Source of the DNA: Desulfovibrio sp.
GTDB lineage: Bacteria; Desulfobacterota; Desulfovibrionia; Desulfovibrionales; Desulfovibrionaceae
Length of the DNA stretch: 64,000 nucleotides
Direction of reading: 5' to 3'
Assembly: GCF_019422935.1 (NCBI RefSeq)
Contig: NZ_JAHZCJ010000001.1
Location: forward strand, 160,127 to 224,126
How positions within the stretch are numbered: the first letter of the stretch is position 1; the number at the start of each line of letters is the position of its first letter. The position numbers and the translations under genes are program-made. Below, piece by piece: positions 18,420 through 26,612 of the stretch. A model generated the notes under the pieces. The model ran no database searches. It worked only from the letters and a program-made list of their open reading frames with translations, and was not told the DNA's origin.

Positions 18420-18875
18420 CTATTTAGGCAGCAAACTGGCGTATTCCGCACTTTTTACATACTTTTTGATAAAAGCCAGGCCAAGTTTGCGGTCGCCGGT
18501 GATTGTCGTGACCATAAAAATATCGCCAGACGACGCCACCCAGGACTGGCAAGGGGTCTGCTGCTGGGTGAAGGCAAAGGTGTATTGTCCGTTTTTTTCC
18601 ACCGGGGGCTTGAGCGCCTTGAACTGGTTGGCGAACATTTCGGCAACAGTTTTGGTGTCCGCGCCGCCATTGGGCCCGGTCACAAAACCCACCGTGGAAT
18701 TGCCCGAAGCATTTGAAAAGATAACGGTGGTGGTTCCCTGATTTTCTGTGGGAGCCATAACGGCCTTCCAGTTGTCAGGAAGGTCGACGGAAATATACTT
18801 TGTACTCACCTCATCTGCCAGCACGGGCGTGGCCAGGAGCATGACAAAAAGAAGAACCGCAAATTTTCTGAACAT
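18420..18875 (-). CDS. Small secreted protein of unknown function
   Basis: 151 residues. A signal peptide (MFRKFAVLLFVMLLATPVLA) with probable cleavage before DEVSTKY, then about 130 residues of a mixed alpha/beta domain beginning with a SVDLPDNWKA strand, containing one Cys (QTPCQSW) and ending KSAEYASLLPK. ATG 18875 has an AGGAG ribosome site. No family was recognised; the 'DLPDNW' start recalls periplasmic DcrB/PsbP-like folds, but that is a guess. Nothing around it points to a function; metY lies upstream on the same strand but behind a terminator. Confidence 0.75.
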   Translation of the reverse strand: MFRKFAVLLFVMLLATPVLADEVSTKYISVDLPDNWKAVMAPTENQGTTTVIFSNASGNSTVGFVTGPNGGADTKTVAEMFANQFKALKPPVEKNGQYTFAFTQQQTPCQSWVASSGDIFMVTTITGDRKLGLAFIKKYVKSAEYASLLPK

Positions 18876-19026
18876 GAAAATTCTCCTGCTTGAGAGCGCA
18901 CAGTTAACATCGGGCGGCTCGCCCAGAGGGGGCAGGCTGTCCCGTTTGCAGAGCATTACAATGGATCAGCCAGTTGTATGCAATGGCCCCTGAAAAGACA
19001 ATGCCTTTTACTTGAGGCAGCAAGTT

Positions 19027-19061
19027 AAAAAGGCCCCGCCGCGTGTAGCGGTAGGGCCTTT
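19027..19061 (-). terminator. Rho-independent terminator downstream of metY
   Basis: On the minus strand AAAGGCCC ... GGGGCCTTTTT forms a hairpin with a short T run, 50 bases after the metY stop. Confidence 0.75.
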
Positions 19062-19113
19062 GAAACAGTGCTGCGGTTCCGGGTGCGCTGTGTGCGCCGT
19101 GCCGCGGGCGGGG

Positions 19114-20397
19114 TTAGCCCAGAGCCTGTGCAATGTCTTCAATAATGTCGTCCACATGCTCAATGCCGATGGAAAGCCTGACCGTATTTGGCCGGATGCC
19201 CGTTTCGGCAAGCTCTGTGGCAGTGAGCTGCGAATGCGTTGTGGATGCGGGGTGGATGACCAGCGATTTTGCATCCGCCACATTGGCCAGCAGGGAAAAG
19301 ACCTGCAGCCTGTCAATGAATGCCCTGGCTTCGGCCGCACCGCCCTTGACCTCAAAGGTAAAGATGGAGCCGCCCCCCTTGGGAAAATAGCGCTGATACA
19401 AGGCATGGCTGGGGCTGCTGGCGAGGCACGGGTGGTTGACCCGCTCAACCTTGGGATGTTTTGCCAGATACTCCACCACTGCCAGCGCATTGCTGACGTG
19501 GCGCTCCACCCGTAGCGAAAGGGTTTCCAGCCCCTGCAGCAGAATAAATGCGTTGAAGGGCGAAAGCGTTGCGCCAAGATCGCGCAGCAGGATGGCCCGC
19601 GCCCGTACAGCATAAGCAGCCGCGCCCACTGCCTTGGTAAAGCTCAGGCCGTGGTAGCTCGGTTCCGGCTCGCACAGCCGGGGAAACTTGCCCGAGGCCT
19701 CCCAGTCAAACTTGCCGCCGTCCACAATCACGCCGCCAAGGGTTGTGCCATGGCCGCCAATAAACTTGGTTGCCGAATGCACAACAACGTCTGCCCCGTG
19801 CTCGATGGGGCGCAGCAGCCAGGGGGTGGCAAAGGTATTGTCCACCACCAGGGGGATGCCGTTTTTGTGGGCCAGATCCGCCAGCGCTTCAATATCCACA
19901 ATATTGCTGTGTGGGTTGCCCAGGGTTTCAATAAAAATGGCCTTGGTGCGGGGTGTGATGGCGCGCTCAAAAGCGCCGGGTTTATCAGGGTCCACAAAGG
20001 TGGTGTCTATGCCCCAGGCCTTGAGCGTGTGCGCCAGCAGGTTGTAGGTGCCGCCGTAGAGGGTTTTTTCGGCCACAATGTGGTCGCCCGCTTCGGCCAG
20101 ATTTTGCAGGGCATAGGTGACCGCTGCCGCGCCGCTGGCCGTGGCCAGGGCCGCAACTCCGCCCTCAAGGGCTGCCACTCGCTGTTCAAAGGCGTCCTGC
20201 GTGGGATTGGTCAGGCGGCTGTATATGTTGCCGGCATTGCTGAGGTTAAAGCGGGCCTCAGCGTGCGCACAGTCGTCAAAAACAAAGGATGTTGTCTGAT
20301 AGATCGGTACTGCGCGCGCCCCGGTCGCCGGATCCGGCTGTTCCTGTCCTGCATGAACTTGCAGGGTTTCAAAACGTGGTTTCTTTTTTTCGCTCAT
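19114..20397 (-). CDS. metY: O-acetylhomoserine sulfhydrylase (MetY type)
   Basis: PLP enzyme making homocysteine from O-acetylhomoserine and sulfide, a fitting route for a sulfide-producing organism. 427 residues with the Cys/Met-metabolism PLP fold: the cofactor Lys lies in [11 protein letters not shown], and the N terminus [18 protein letters not shown] is characteristic of the OAH/OAS sulfhydrylase group, longer than cystathionine gamma-synthases. ATG 20397. Stands alone, divergent from cinA, with an inverted repeat in the gap and a terminator behind it. Confidence 0.92.
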   Translation of the reverse strand: MSEKKKPRFETLQVHAGQEQPDPATGARAVPIYQTTSFVFDDCAHAEARFNLSNAGNIYSRLTNPTQDAFEQRVAALEGGVAALATASGAAAVTYALQNLAEAGDHIVAEKTLYGGTYNLLAHTLKAWGIDTTFVDPDKPGAFERAITPRTKAIFIETLGNPHSNIVDIEALADLAHKNGIPLVVDNTFATPWLLRPIEHGADVVVHSATKFIGGHGTTLGGVIVDGGKFDWEASGKFPRLCEPEPSYHGLSFTKAVGAAAYAVRARAILLRDLGATLSPFNAFILLQGLETLSLRVERHVSNALAVVEYLAKHPKVERVNHPCLASSPSHALYQRYFPKGGGSIFTFEVKGGAAEARAFIDRLQVFSLLANVADAKSLVIHPASTTHSQLTATELAETGIRPNTVRLSIGIEHVDDIIEDIAQALG

Positions 20398-20446
20398 TTC
20401 TGTCCCCTGTTTCTTTTGCAGTTTGTATGATCCTAGTCGACAAATA

Positions 20447-20471
20447 ATTTCTTAGTAAATTGGTAAGAAAT
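20447..20471. promoter_or_regulatory. Perfect 8-bp inverted repeat upstream of metY
   Basis: ATTTCTTA and TAAGAAAT arms separated by 9 bases, 50 bases upstream of the metY start, in an AT-rich island. Size and position fit an operator for a dimeric repressor controlling metY, or a promoter element for the divergent pair. Confidence 0.4.
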
Positions 20472-20630
20472 GATTGGCCCAGATATTCTGGCTTGTCAAG
20501 CAAGCCCTGGCGGAAAATCTCGCGTGCGCACCGCGTCAGTCTTGCGCCGTGCAGTCTGGGAGACTAGGATGCTCAACGGCACGTTCCACGCCTTTGCGGG
20601 CGGGCGCGCATCAAGCAAAATGGAGGCCGC

Positions 20631-21902
20631 ATGAAGGCGGAAATAATATCGGTCGGCACAGAACTCCTGCTGGGGCATACGGTCAATACGGATGCAACCC
20701 ATGTGGCGCGGGAGCTTTCTGCCCTGGGGATGGATCTTTTACAGGTGAACACCGTGGGCGACAACCCACAACGGCTGGAGAAAGCCCTGCGCGAGGCTCT
20801 GCAACGCGCGGAAGTGGTTATCACCACCGGCGGCCTTGGCCCTACGGAAGACGATCTGACCAAGGAAACAGTAGCCCTGGTGGCCGAAGCGCCGCTTGAG
20901 GAACATGCGGACAGCATGGCGCGGTTGCGGGAGTATTTCGGCACGCGCCCCATGTCGGCCAATCAGGCCAAACAGGCCATGTTGCCGCGCGGATCCGTGG
21001 CTTTCCCCAATCTGGCGGGTACCGCCCCCGGCTGCGCCACGCCTGCGGGCGAGGGGCGCTGGGTGCTCATGCTGCCTGGGCCTCCTTCCGAACTGCTGCC
21101 CATGCTGCACGACAGCGCCGTGCCCTTTTTGCGGAGCATGAGCGGGTCGGTCATTTCGTCGTTTATGGTAAAGACCTTTGGCATAGGCGAGGGCGTGGCG
21201 GCCTTGCGCATTGCGGGGCTGACTGGCGGGGCCAATCCCACGGCGGCAACCTATGCGGGCGATGCGGAAATGTTTGTGCGGGTAACGGCCAAGGCGCAGG
21301 ATGCCACCGCTGCCGAGGCTCTGGCTGCCCCCATGGTTGCGGAGGTGCGCGAACTGCTGGGGCACTTTGTGTACGGCGTGAATGTTGCGGGGCTGGAGAC
21401 TGTGGTGGTGCAGGAGCTGGCGCGTCAGGGCAAAACCCTTGCCACTGCGGAATCCTGCACCGGCGGTCTGCTTGCCAAGCGCATCACTGACCAGCCCGGC
21501 GCATCGGATGTTTTTGGTTACGGCATGGTAACCTACGCCAACGAAGCCAAGGAGCGGCTGCTCGGCGTACCGCACGATATGCTGTGCGCGCACGGGGCTG
21601 TCAGCCCGGAGGTGGCGCGGGCCATGGCCCAGGGCGTGCGCGAGTGCAGCGGCGCTGATTACGGCATTGGCATCACGGGCGTGGCCGGCCCCGGCGGCGG
21701 CACGCCGCAAAAGCCTGTGGGGCTTGTGTATATTGCCCTGAGCGATGCGGAGCATGTCTGGCTGCGCGTCATGCGCCCGCAAGGGCGTTATCTGGGCCGC
21801 GACTGGACGCGCCGCCTTGCCTCAAGCCATGCGCTGGACATGCTGCGCCGCCGTCTTGCCGATCTGCCAGTTGAAGATCAGTGGAGTCTGGATCAGGCCT
21901 AG
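20631..21902 (+). CDS. cinA: CinA-type NMN deamidase / competence-damage protein
   Basis: 423 residues with both domains: an N-terminal MoCF (molybdopterin-binding-like) domain with SVGTELLLGHTVNTDA and TTGGLGPTEDD, associated with ADP-ribose pyrophosphatase activity, and a C-terminal PncC amidase domain with TAESCTGGLLA and GITGVAGPGGGT, which recycles nicotinamide mononucleotide to nicotinic acid mononucleotide. ATG 20631 has GGAGG 5 bases upstream. Single gene followed by a terminator. Confidence 0.92.
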   Translation: MKAEIISVGTELLLGHTVNTDATHVARELSALGMDLLQVNTVGDNPQRLEKALREALQRAEVVITTGGLGPTEDDLTKETVALVAEAPLEEHADSMARLREYFGTRPMSANQAKQAMLPRGSVAFPNLAGTAPGCATPAGEGRWVLMLPGPPSELLPMLHDSAVPFLRSMSGSVISSFMVKTFGIGEGVAALRIAGLTGGANPTAATYAGDAEMFVRVTAKAQDATAAEALAAPMVAEVRELLGHFVYGVNVAGLETVVVQELARQGKTLATAESCTGGLLAKRITDQPGASDVFGYGMVTYANEAKERLLGVPHDMLCAHGAVSPEVARAMAQGVRECSGADYGIGITGVAGPGGGTPQKPVGLVYIALSDAEHVWLRVMRPQGRYLGRDWTRRLASSHALDMLRRRLADLPVEDQWSLDQA

Positions 21903-21924
21903 TTTTTTGTCTGTCGATGCTGTG

Positions 21925-21976
21925 ACCCCCCGGCGGATGTGGTCTGAGAGGCCGTTTCCGCCGGGGGTTCTTTATT
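21925..21976 (+). terminator. Rho-independent terminator of cinA
   Basis: ACCCCCCGGCGGA pairs with TCCGCCGGGGGT, followed by TCTTTATT, 23 bases after the cinA stop. Confidence 0.8.
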
Positions 21977-21999
21977 GGGAGGGGCGGTTCCGCCTGCGG

Positions 22000-22332
22000 T
22001 CAGGCGGGCTGATTTTTTCCCGAGCAGGTGATGCCAAATTCCACAGGGATTTTCATGTAGAAGATTTGCAGATTTTCCTGCTCAATGCGGGCAAAAAGCT
22101 GCTCGCTGTGTTCCGGGCTCACGGCCATGGTTACTTCCATGGGCTGCTCGCCCACATCAAAAAAGCGTGCGCTGTGGTATTTGCCGTCGCGCCCGTAACC
22201 GCCTTGCGCCGCGGCAAAGGTTGCGCCCTCAACGCCAATGGCCTTTGCTTCCTTGAGCAGCCATTCCGCAATGCTCATGTGCCCGTGCGAGCGCCCCTGC
22301 TGCGTATAAAATGTCAGTTTGTAGCCGTTCAT
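22000..22332 (-). CDS. DUF190 family protein (P-II-like fold)
   Basis: 110 residues, complete DUF190 domain (YKLTFYTQQGRSHGHMSI to MKIPVEFG). DUF190 proteins are small trimeric P-II-like proteins often encoded beside crcB; a regulatory or sensor role in fluoride resistance is inferred from that linkage. ATG 22332 lies 9 bases after the crcB stop, so both are in the fluoride-riboswitch operon. No membrane segment. Confidence 0.88.
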   Translation of the reverse strand: MNGYKLTFYTQQGRSHGHMSIAEWLLKEAKAIGVEGATFAAAQGGYGRDGKYHSARFFDVGEQPMEVTMAVSPEHSEQLFARIEQENLQIFYMKIPVEFGITCSGKNQPA

Positions 22333-22341
22333 GGCCTGCTC

Positions 22342-22731
22342 CTAACGAAAGAGGGATTTGAGAAGCGAAACTGCGCCAAGGCCCATGAAAAAACAGACCA
22401 GCGAGCCGCAGACGTGCAGGGTTATGGCCCCGGCGGCCATGCCTATGCGTTGTTCCTGCAGCAGGGTGCCAATCTCTGCCGTGAAGGTGGAAAAGGTGGT
22501 GAGACCGCCAAGAAAACCGGTGATGATAAGCAGCCGCCATTCGGGGGCCAGACCGGGCAGCGAGTTGAACACGCCCAGCGAAAGCCCGATGCCGAACCCG
22601 CCGAGGAAATTTGCCGCCACCGTGCCAAGCGGAATAGCCGGAAAGATGGAATTGAGCAGCATTGAAAGCACCCAGCGAAGGCAGGCCCCAGCCCCGGCCC
22701 CCAATGTGATGACAAGAACGTTTTTGACCAT
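22342..22731 (-). CDS. crcB: Fluoride channel CrcB/Fluc
   Basis: Dimeric dual-topology channel exporting fluoride across the inner membrane. 129 residues with four helices and the family core [12 protein letters not shown] (the TTFSTF segment lines the pore and provides the central sodium site), plus an early conserved GACLRW and NFLGGFGIG. Preceded by a fluoride riboswitch with terminator at 22830-22938, so expression should rise with fluoride. Single gene, thus a homodimer is expected. Confidence 0.95.
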   Translation of the reverse strand: MVKNVLVITLGAGAGACLRWVLSMLLNSIFPAIPLGTVAANFLGGFGIGLSLGVFNSLPGLAPEWRLLIITGFLGGLTTFSTFTAEIGTLLQEQRIGMAAGAITLHVCGSLVCFFMGLGAVSLLKSLFR

Positions 22732-22829
22732 GCGTCAATCCGTTATGCGGTGCAGGTATGGCTGTTACCGGCCCATGCTGCCCGCGTTTTCATGCTTGCC
22801 GATGGCAGCGGTAGTGCCCCGGCGTTGAA

Positions 22830-22861
22830 TAAAAAAAGCAACCGCGCTTGGGCGCGGTCGC
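22830..22861 (-). terminator. Expression-platform terminator of the fluoride riboswitch
   Basis: On the minus strand GCGACCGCG-CCCAAG-CGCGGTTGC followed by seven T. It lies between the aptamer and crcB, as needed for transcriptional control. Confidence 0.85.
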
Positions 22862-22887
22862 AAAATAGTCTACCAACGCCCTGGCCC

Positions 22888-22938
22888 TGGTAGGAGTTAT
22901 CAGCAAATGCGGTTCAAGGGGAACTCCATCCCCTGGGT
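22888..22938 (-). ncRNA. Fluoride riboswitch aptamer (crcB motif)
   Basis: Minus-strand RNA carries P1 loop GGGGATGGAGTTCCCC, then GAACCGC-ATTTGCTGATAACTCCTACC. This reproduces the conserved layout of the crcB RNA: GAUG in the first hairpin, CUGAUG-like before a terminal CUCCUAC, and the GGAGUU/AACUCC pseudoknot that encloses fluoride and its magnesium ions. Followed by an intrinsic terminator and then crcB-DUF190. Confidence 0.9.
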
Positions 22939-23007
22939 AATTTCTACATCTGCCGGGGCCGCAAGTAAACCCGTTTTTGCCGCCGGAGTAGAGCATTCCC
23001 TGCCATG

Positions 23008-23949
23008 TCAGCCCTGCTTTTTATCCCGGCTGCACAGGCGGTAATAAAACAGCAGCACGTACAGGGGGGCCAGATAGGCGGCGGCCATGATCGCCTCTGT
23101 GGCGCTGAAAAATTCCATGCAGACAATCATCACCAGCACATTGTTGATAACGCCGAACGAAATCTGAAAGGCCATGCCCACCTGCCTGCTCATGCGGCGG
23201 GCCAGGGGGATGGCGGCAAGCGTCATGATGAGGCAGAGCAGGGAGGCTGCGCCCAGCGATTTGAGCAGCAGGTCGGGCGATTGCCGCAGCAGATCGCCGT
23301 AGTGGCTGAAAATGGCAATGTTGGAAATCACGATGGACACGGTTATGAGCGGGAACTGCCAGCGTAAAAGCAGGTTGCGGAGCCCGTCAAGGTGAATGCG
23401 CGTAATATGCGCGGCGGCAAAGGGCACAAGAATGGTCACGCAGAGCGACAGGCTCATGTGCCCCAGTTCCAGGTGCGCAGGCATGTTGAGCGGCTCAAGG
23501 CCCAGCAGGCGTAGCGCGGCATCGGTAGCGGAAAGCACGGCGGGCAGGCTTGCGGGCAGCAGCAGGGACGTGGCGATGTTGGCCACAAGAATAAGCGCCG
23601 TATTGGCCCCCACCATGAGCGAAAAAACAGCGGCCATGACCCCCACGGGCGCTGCGCCAAGCAGAAAGGCCCCCAGCGCAAACTGGGGCATGAGCAGGCG
23701 GAAGACCGCAAGACACAACAGCGGCAGCACCGCAAGCCGCAAGGCTACCAGAAAACAGAGTGTGCCCTTCATGTGGCGTATTTCGCGCATCAGGGCTTCC
23801 ATGCCCACAGCCAGAAAACTCATATAAAGCATGAAAATGAGAATAAGGCGCGGCATTGCGGCAAGCGGTTCTGCCGCCTGGGGCAGAAAAACGCCCGCCG
23901 CCATGGAAAGCAGCGAAGAAAGGACCATGATAAGGTCGCGGGAATTCAT
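23008..23949 (-). CDS. Bile acid:sodium symporter (BASS) family transporter
   Basis: 313 residues with nine to ten hydrophobic helices over the whole length, laid out as the SBF/BASS fold (two five-helix repeats); early MLYMSFLAVGMEAL and GAFLLGAAPVGVMAAVFS are in the place of the sodium-site crossover helices. Probably imports an organic anion with sodium; substrate unknown. Not part of the Acr3 arsenite group as far as motifs show (no conserved Cys in helix 4). ATG 23949. The gap to the crcB riboswitch is small, and it ends just upstream of it. Confidence 0.78.
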   Translation of the reverse strand: MNSRDLIMVLSSLLSMAAGVFLPQAAEPLAAMPRLILIFMLYMSFLAVGMEALMREIRHMKGTLCFLVALRLAVLPLLCLAVFRLLMPQFALGAFLLGAAPVGVMAAVFSLMVGANTALILVANIATSLLLPASLPAVLSATDAALRLLGLEPLNMPAHLELGHMSLSLCVTILVPFAAAHITRIHLDGLRNLLLRWQFPLITVSIVISNIAIFSHYGDLLRQSPDLLLKSLGAASLLCLIMTLAAIPLARRMSRQVGMAFQISFGVINNVLVMIVCMEFFSATEAIMAAAYLAPLYVLLFYYRLCSRDKKQG

Positions 23950-23979
23950 AAGGCCTCAACTTTTTCGCCACACTGCCCA

Positions 23980-24017
23980 ACATGCCCGCCCTTGGCAAGT
24001 CCCAAGGGCGGGCATGT
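23980..24017 (-). terminator. Perfect 16-bp GC-rich hairpin
   Basis: ACATGCCCGCCCTTGG pairs completely with CCAAGGGCGGGCATGT around a 6-base loop, in the gap after the 5'-nucleotidase gene. No U run, so a terminator or an mRNA 3'-end stabiliser. Confidence 0.6.
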
Positions 24018-24080
24018 TACGGCATGTTCAGACTCTCTCAGGCATGGCCCGCGCGGGGGCAGCCAGCGCCCATGCTGCAA

Positions 24081-25712
24081 TCAGTTTGTCTGGCGGATCA
24101 GCCGGTCAGGCGGCAAGGTCGTCAGCGGGCTGAATTTTTTAATGTACGCCGCCAGCACGTCCACATCAACCGGGTCAGGGGCTTCCACGGGCGATCCCTT
24201 GGCAAGCATGGCGTAGCCATCGCCCCGGCGTTCGAGGTAATCCACAAGAACCACCCGGTAGCGGGCGGCAGAATCAAGGGGGCGCGTGGTTCCGTCCGCG
24301 TCCAGCAGCTCTGCGCGCACAATGCGTTTGCCGGAGGGCAGGGCGGGATTATACACGTAGCGAAGGCCCGCCGTATGCAACACGGGAGAGCCAACGCCCT
24401 TGTAGTCGGCCACGCCGTGTTCCAGCGCCGCCAGCAGTTGCTCACCTGTGAAGTCGCGGATGATGACCTTGTTGCCAAAGGGCAGCACGGCCAGCATGTC
24501 GCCAAGGTTCAGCGCACCCTGGCGCAGGGGTGCGCGCAGCCCCCCGCCGTTGATAATGGCGACCTGCGCTCCATAGGCGCGGCCATAATCCAGCATGGAA
24601 TCGGTGGCGATGAGGCCGGAAAGGCATTCACCTATGCGGCACTGGTGCAGGCCGTCAGGCGCAGTCAGGTTGTTCTGCCCCACGGTAACGGAGGTGAAGG
24701 CTTCCAGTTTTTGGGCATACTGGGCGATCTTGGCTTCCACGGCAGGGTCGGGCGGAATGGAGGCATCCAGCGGCAGGGCCTCGCCCTGCCAGCGCACCGG
24801 GACGCCCTGCGCGTCAAAGGTTACGTCGAGCTGGCCCAGATACTTGGCAAGCGCTCCGGCAGTGACCACCAGAACAGGCTTGCCCGAGGGGGAATGCTCC
24901 ACAATGGGGTACGGCCCCTTGGACGATTTGGGGCCAAGGTAGTCGTGGGTGTGCCCGCCCACAATGATGTCCACGCCGTCCACCTTGCGGGCCAGTTCCA
25001 GATCCTTTGGCAGGCCAAGATGTGTCACGGCTATGATGTGCCGCACTCCCTGCTTTTCCAGCTCCGCCACGGCCTTTTTCAGCGTGGTTTCGCTCTTGTA
25101 GAACCACGTTTCGGGGCAGGCCGCAGAAAGCGTGCGCACGCTGGGATTGGCAAGCCCCACAATGCCCACCTTGACCCCGCGCACCTCCTTGATGATCCAT
25201 GGGCGGAAGGGCGTTCCGCGCAGGGGGCAGCCGGGGCGGGCATCCAGATTGGCGGCCAGCACCGGGTAGGGCTGCGCCCGCACAAATCCGGCTGTGGCCT
25301 CGCAGCCATCGTCAAATTCGTGATTGCCCAGCGTCATGGCGTCATAGGGCATCAGGCTGTTGATGTCGGCCAGCATGGGCCACTTGTTGGCGGTAAAAAA
25401 CAGGGTACCCTGAAACTGGTCGCCCGCGTCCACGGCCAGCACGTTGTCGTGCTCCGCCCGGGCGCGTTTCATGGCCGTGGCAAGGCGGGCAAAACCGCCC
25501 GTGCAGCCCTCGGATTTCAGGCAGGCGTTGCCGTGGGCATCCCTGCCTGCAAGATAGGAGTGCAAGTCGTTGGTGTGCAGCAGGAGCAGCTCGAGGCCCG
25601 CCTTTTCCTGCGCATGGCAGGGCAGGGAAACCAGCGAAAAGCCCGTGAGCAGGCTGGCCCACAAAAACAGAGCCAGTGCGGAAAAACGGAATCGCAACAG
25701 GAATGCCGCCAT
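24081..25712 (-). CDS. Periplasmic 5'-nucleotidase / UshA-family phosphoesterase
   Basis: 543 residues exported by a signal peptide (cleavage probably after CHAQ, about residue 35). N-terminal calcineurin-like metallophosphoesterase domain with the dimetal ligands in HTNDLHSYL, DAGDQFQG, GNHEFDDG, THLG and GGHTHDYL; C-terminal nucleotidase domain with NGGGLRAPL, NVV-like LPFGNKV and YRVVLVDYLERRGDGY (substrate-binding loops). Likely hydrolyses extracellular nucleotides. Internal Cys (CLKSEGC, HQCRIGEC) may form periplasmic disulfides. ATG 25712. Confidence 0.9.
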   Translation of the reverse strand: MAAFLLRFRFSALALFLWASLLTGFSLVSLPCHAQEKAGLELLLLHTNDLHSYLAGRDAHGNACLKSEGCTGGFARLATAMKRARAEHDNVLAVDAGDQFQGTLFFTANKWPMLADINSLMPYDAMTLGNHEFDDGCEATAGFVRAQPYPVLAANLDARPGCPLRGTPFRPWIIKEVRGVKVGIVGLANPSVRTLSAACPETWFYKSETTLKKAVAELEKQGVRHIIAVTHLGLPKDLELARKVDGVDIIVGGHTHDYLGPKSSKGPYPIVEHSPSGKPVLVVTAGALAKYLGQLDVTFDAQGVPVRWQGEALPLDASIPPDPAVEAKIAQYAQKLEAFTSVTVGQNNLTAPDGLHQCRIGECLSGLIATDSMLDYGRAYGAQVAIINGGGLRAPLRQGALNLGDMLAVLPFGNKVIIRDFTGEQLLAALEHGVADYKGVGSPVLHTAGLRYVYNPALPSGKRIVRAELLDADGTTRPLDSAARYRVVLVDYLERRGDGYAMLAKGSPVEAPDPVDVDVLAAYIKKFSPLTTLPPDRLIRQTN

Positions 25713-25810
25713 GATATTGCCCCCTGATGGAGTGTGCAGCGCGCAAAGGCGTTGATTTGTCGTGCAAAGGTGGTGCTGCGGGGTTTAGAGCCGCTTGCGA
25801 ATGAAATGAG

Positions 25811-26368
25811 TTAACTGCTCTGGCAGATGGCCGCGCACAATTCCTGTGTGCAGCGCACCTGAGCAAACACCTGCCCAAGGGCAGCCATGTAGGCGGTCTG
25901 CACCTGGGCGGCACTTACGGTTTTGCCGTCGTGCGCAAGGTCGCGGGTGGCGCAGGCGTCGTGGGCAAGATGGCAGGTGAAGCCTAGGTCAAAGGCGGCG
26001 CGGGTGGTGGTGTCCACGCACATGTGGGTCATCATGCCCGCTATGGCGATGTTCGTGATGTTCTGCGCCTGGAGCAGGCCGAGCAGGGTAGTGTCACGGA
26101 AGGAATTGGGAAAGTGCTTTTCCACCACAGTTTCGCCCGCCAGCGGCGTAACGCTGCCATGAATGAGCGCCCCTGTTGTGCCAGGCAGAAAAAACGTGGC
26201 CGTGGGCGCAAGAGAAATATGCTGTACATGAAAAACGGGTTTTCCAGCCTTGCGAAAGGCCTTGAGCAGCAGGGCGACATTGCCGGCTGCGGCCTCGCTG
26301 CCGCAAAGCTCCATCTTGCCGCCGGGGAAGTAATCGTTCTGAATATCTATGATTATAAGAGCCTGCAT
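25811..26368 (-). CDS. Cysteine hydrolase, isochorismatase/nicotinamidase family
   Basis: 185 residues, the compact Rossmann-like family fold. Catalytic triad visible: Asp in IIIDIQNDYF, Lys in VVEKHFPNSF, Cys in MMTHMCVDTTTR with the preceding cis-peptide GMM. ATG 26368 gives the usual N terminus directly before the first strand; the frame is open upstream but looks non-coding. A nicotinamidase would show extra metal-binding His residues, which I do not see clearly, so the substrate is open. Divergent from fmdE-like gene. Confidence 0.85.
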   Translation of the reverse strand: MQALIIIDIQNDYFPGGKMELCGSEAAAGNVALLLKAFRKAGKPVFHVQHISLAPTATFFLPGTTGALIHGSVTPLAGETVVEKHFPNSFRDTTLLGLLQAQNITNIAIAGMMTHMCVDTTTRAAFDLGFTCHLAHDACATRDLAHDGKTVSAAQVQTAYMAALGQVFAQVRCTQELCAAICQSS

Positions 26369-26459
26369 GTGAGGTGCCTCATGCGGATATGCCGCCCGAA
26401 AGGTTAGCGCGGAATGCTGGTGCATGAATCTGACCGTGTGCAACCGATAGCAGTCCGCG

Positions 26460-26552
26460 CTCTGCCGGGTCAAGCACTGCTGCCGCGCGTACTTGACGCT
26501 GGCTGGCAAATGATGCCAAGTGACAGAAGGCATTTTGCCTCTCGGTGCAGCC
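26460..26552 (+). promoter_or_regulatory. Candidate Moco/Wco-type riboswitch upstream of the FmdE-like gene (weak)
   Basis: The leader contains GGGTCAAGCACTG and, 60 bases on, GAAGGCATTTTGCCTCTCGGTGC. AGGCA/TGCCT forms a small hairpin directly followed by CTC, and GCACTG can pair with CGGTGC, which mirrors the order of elements in the E. coli moaA Moco RNA (GGGUCAAC.GAUACGG to CUUCGCCUCCCGUAUC). Several consensus positions differ, and I could not fold it. Its place before a gene of the molybdenum/tungsten-linked FmdE family is supportive. Confidence 0.3.
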
Positions 26553-26612
26553 ATCCTGCCTGCGCACCCCACCTTATCTTCCGCACACGGCGGGCAGCAC
26601 GACGGAATACCC

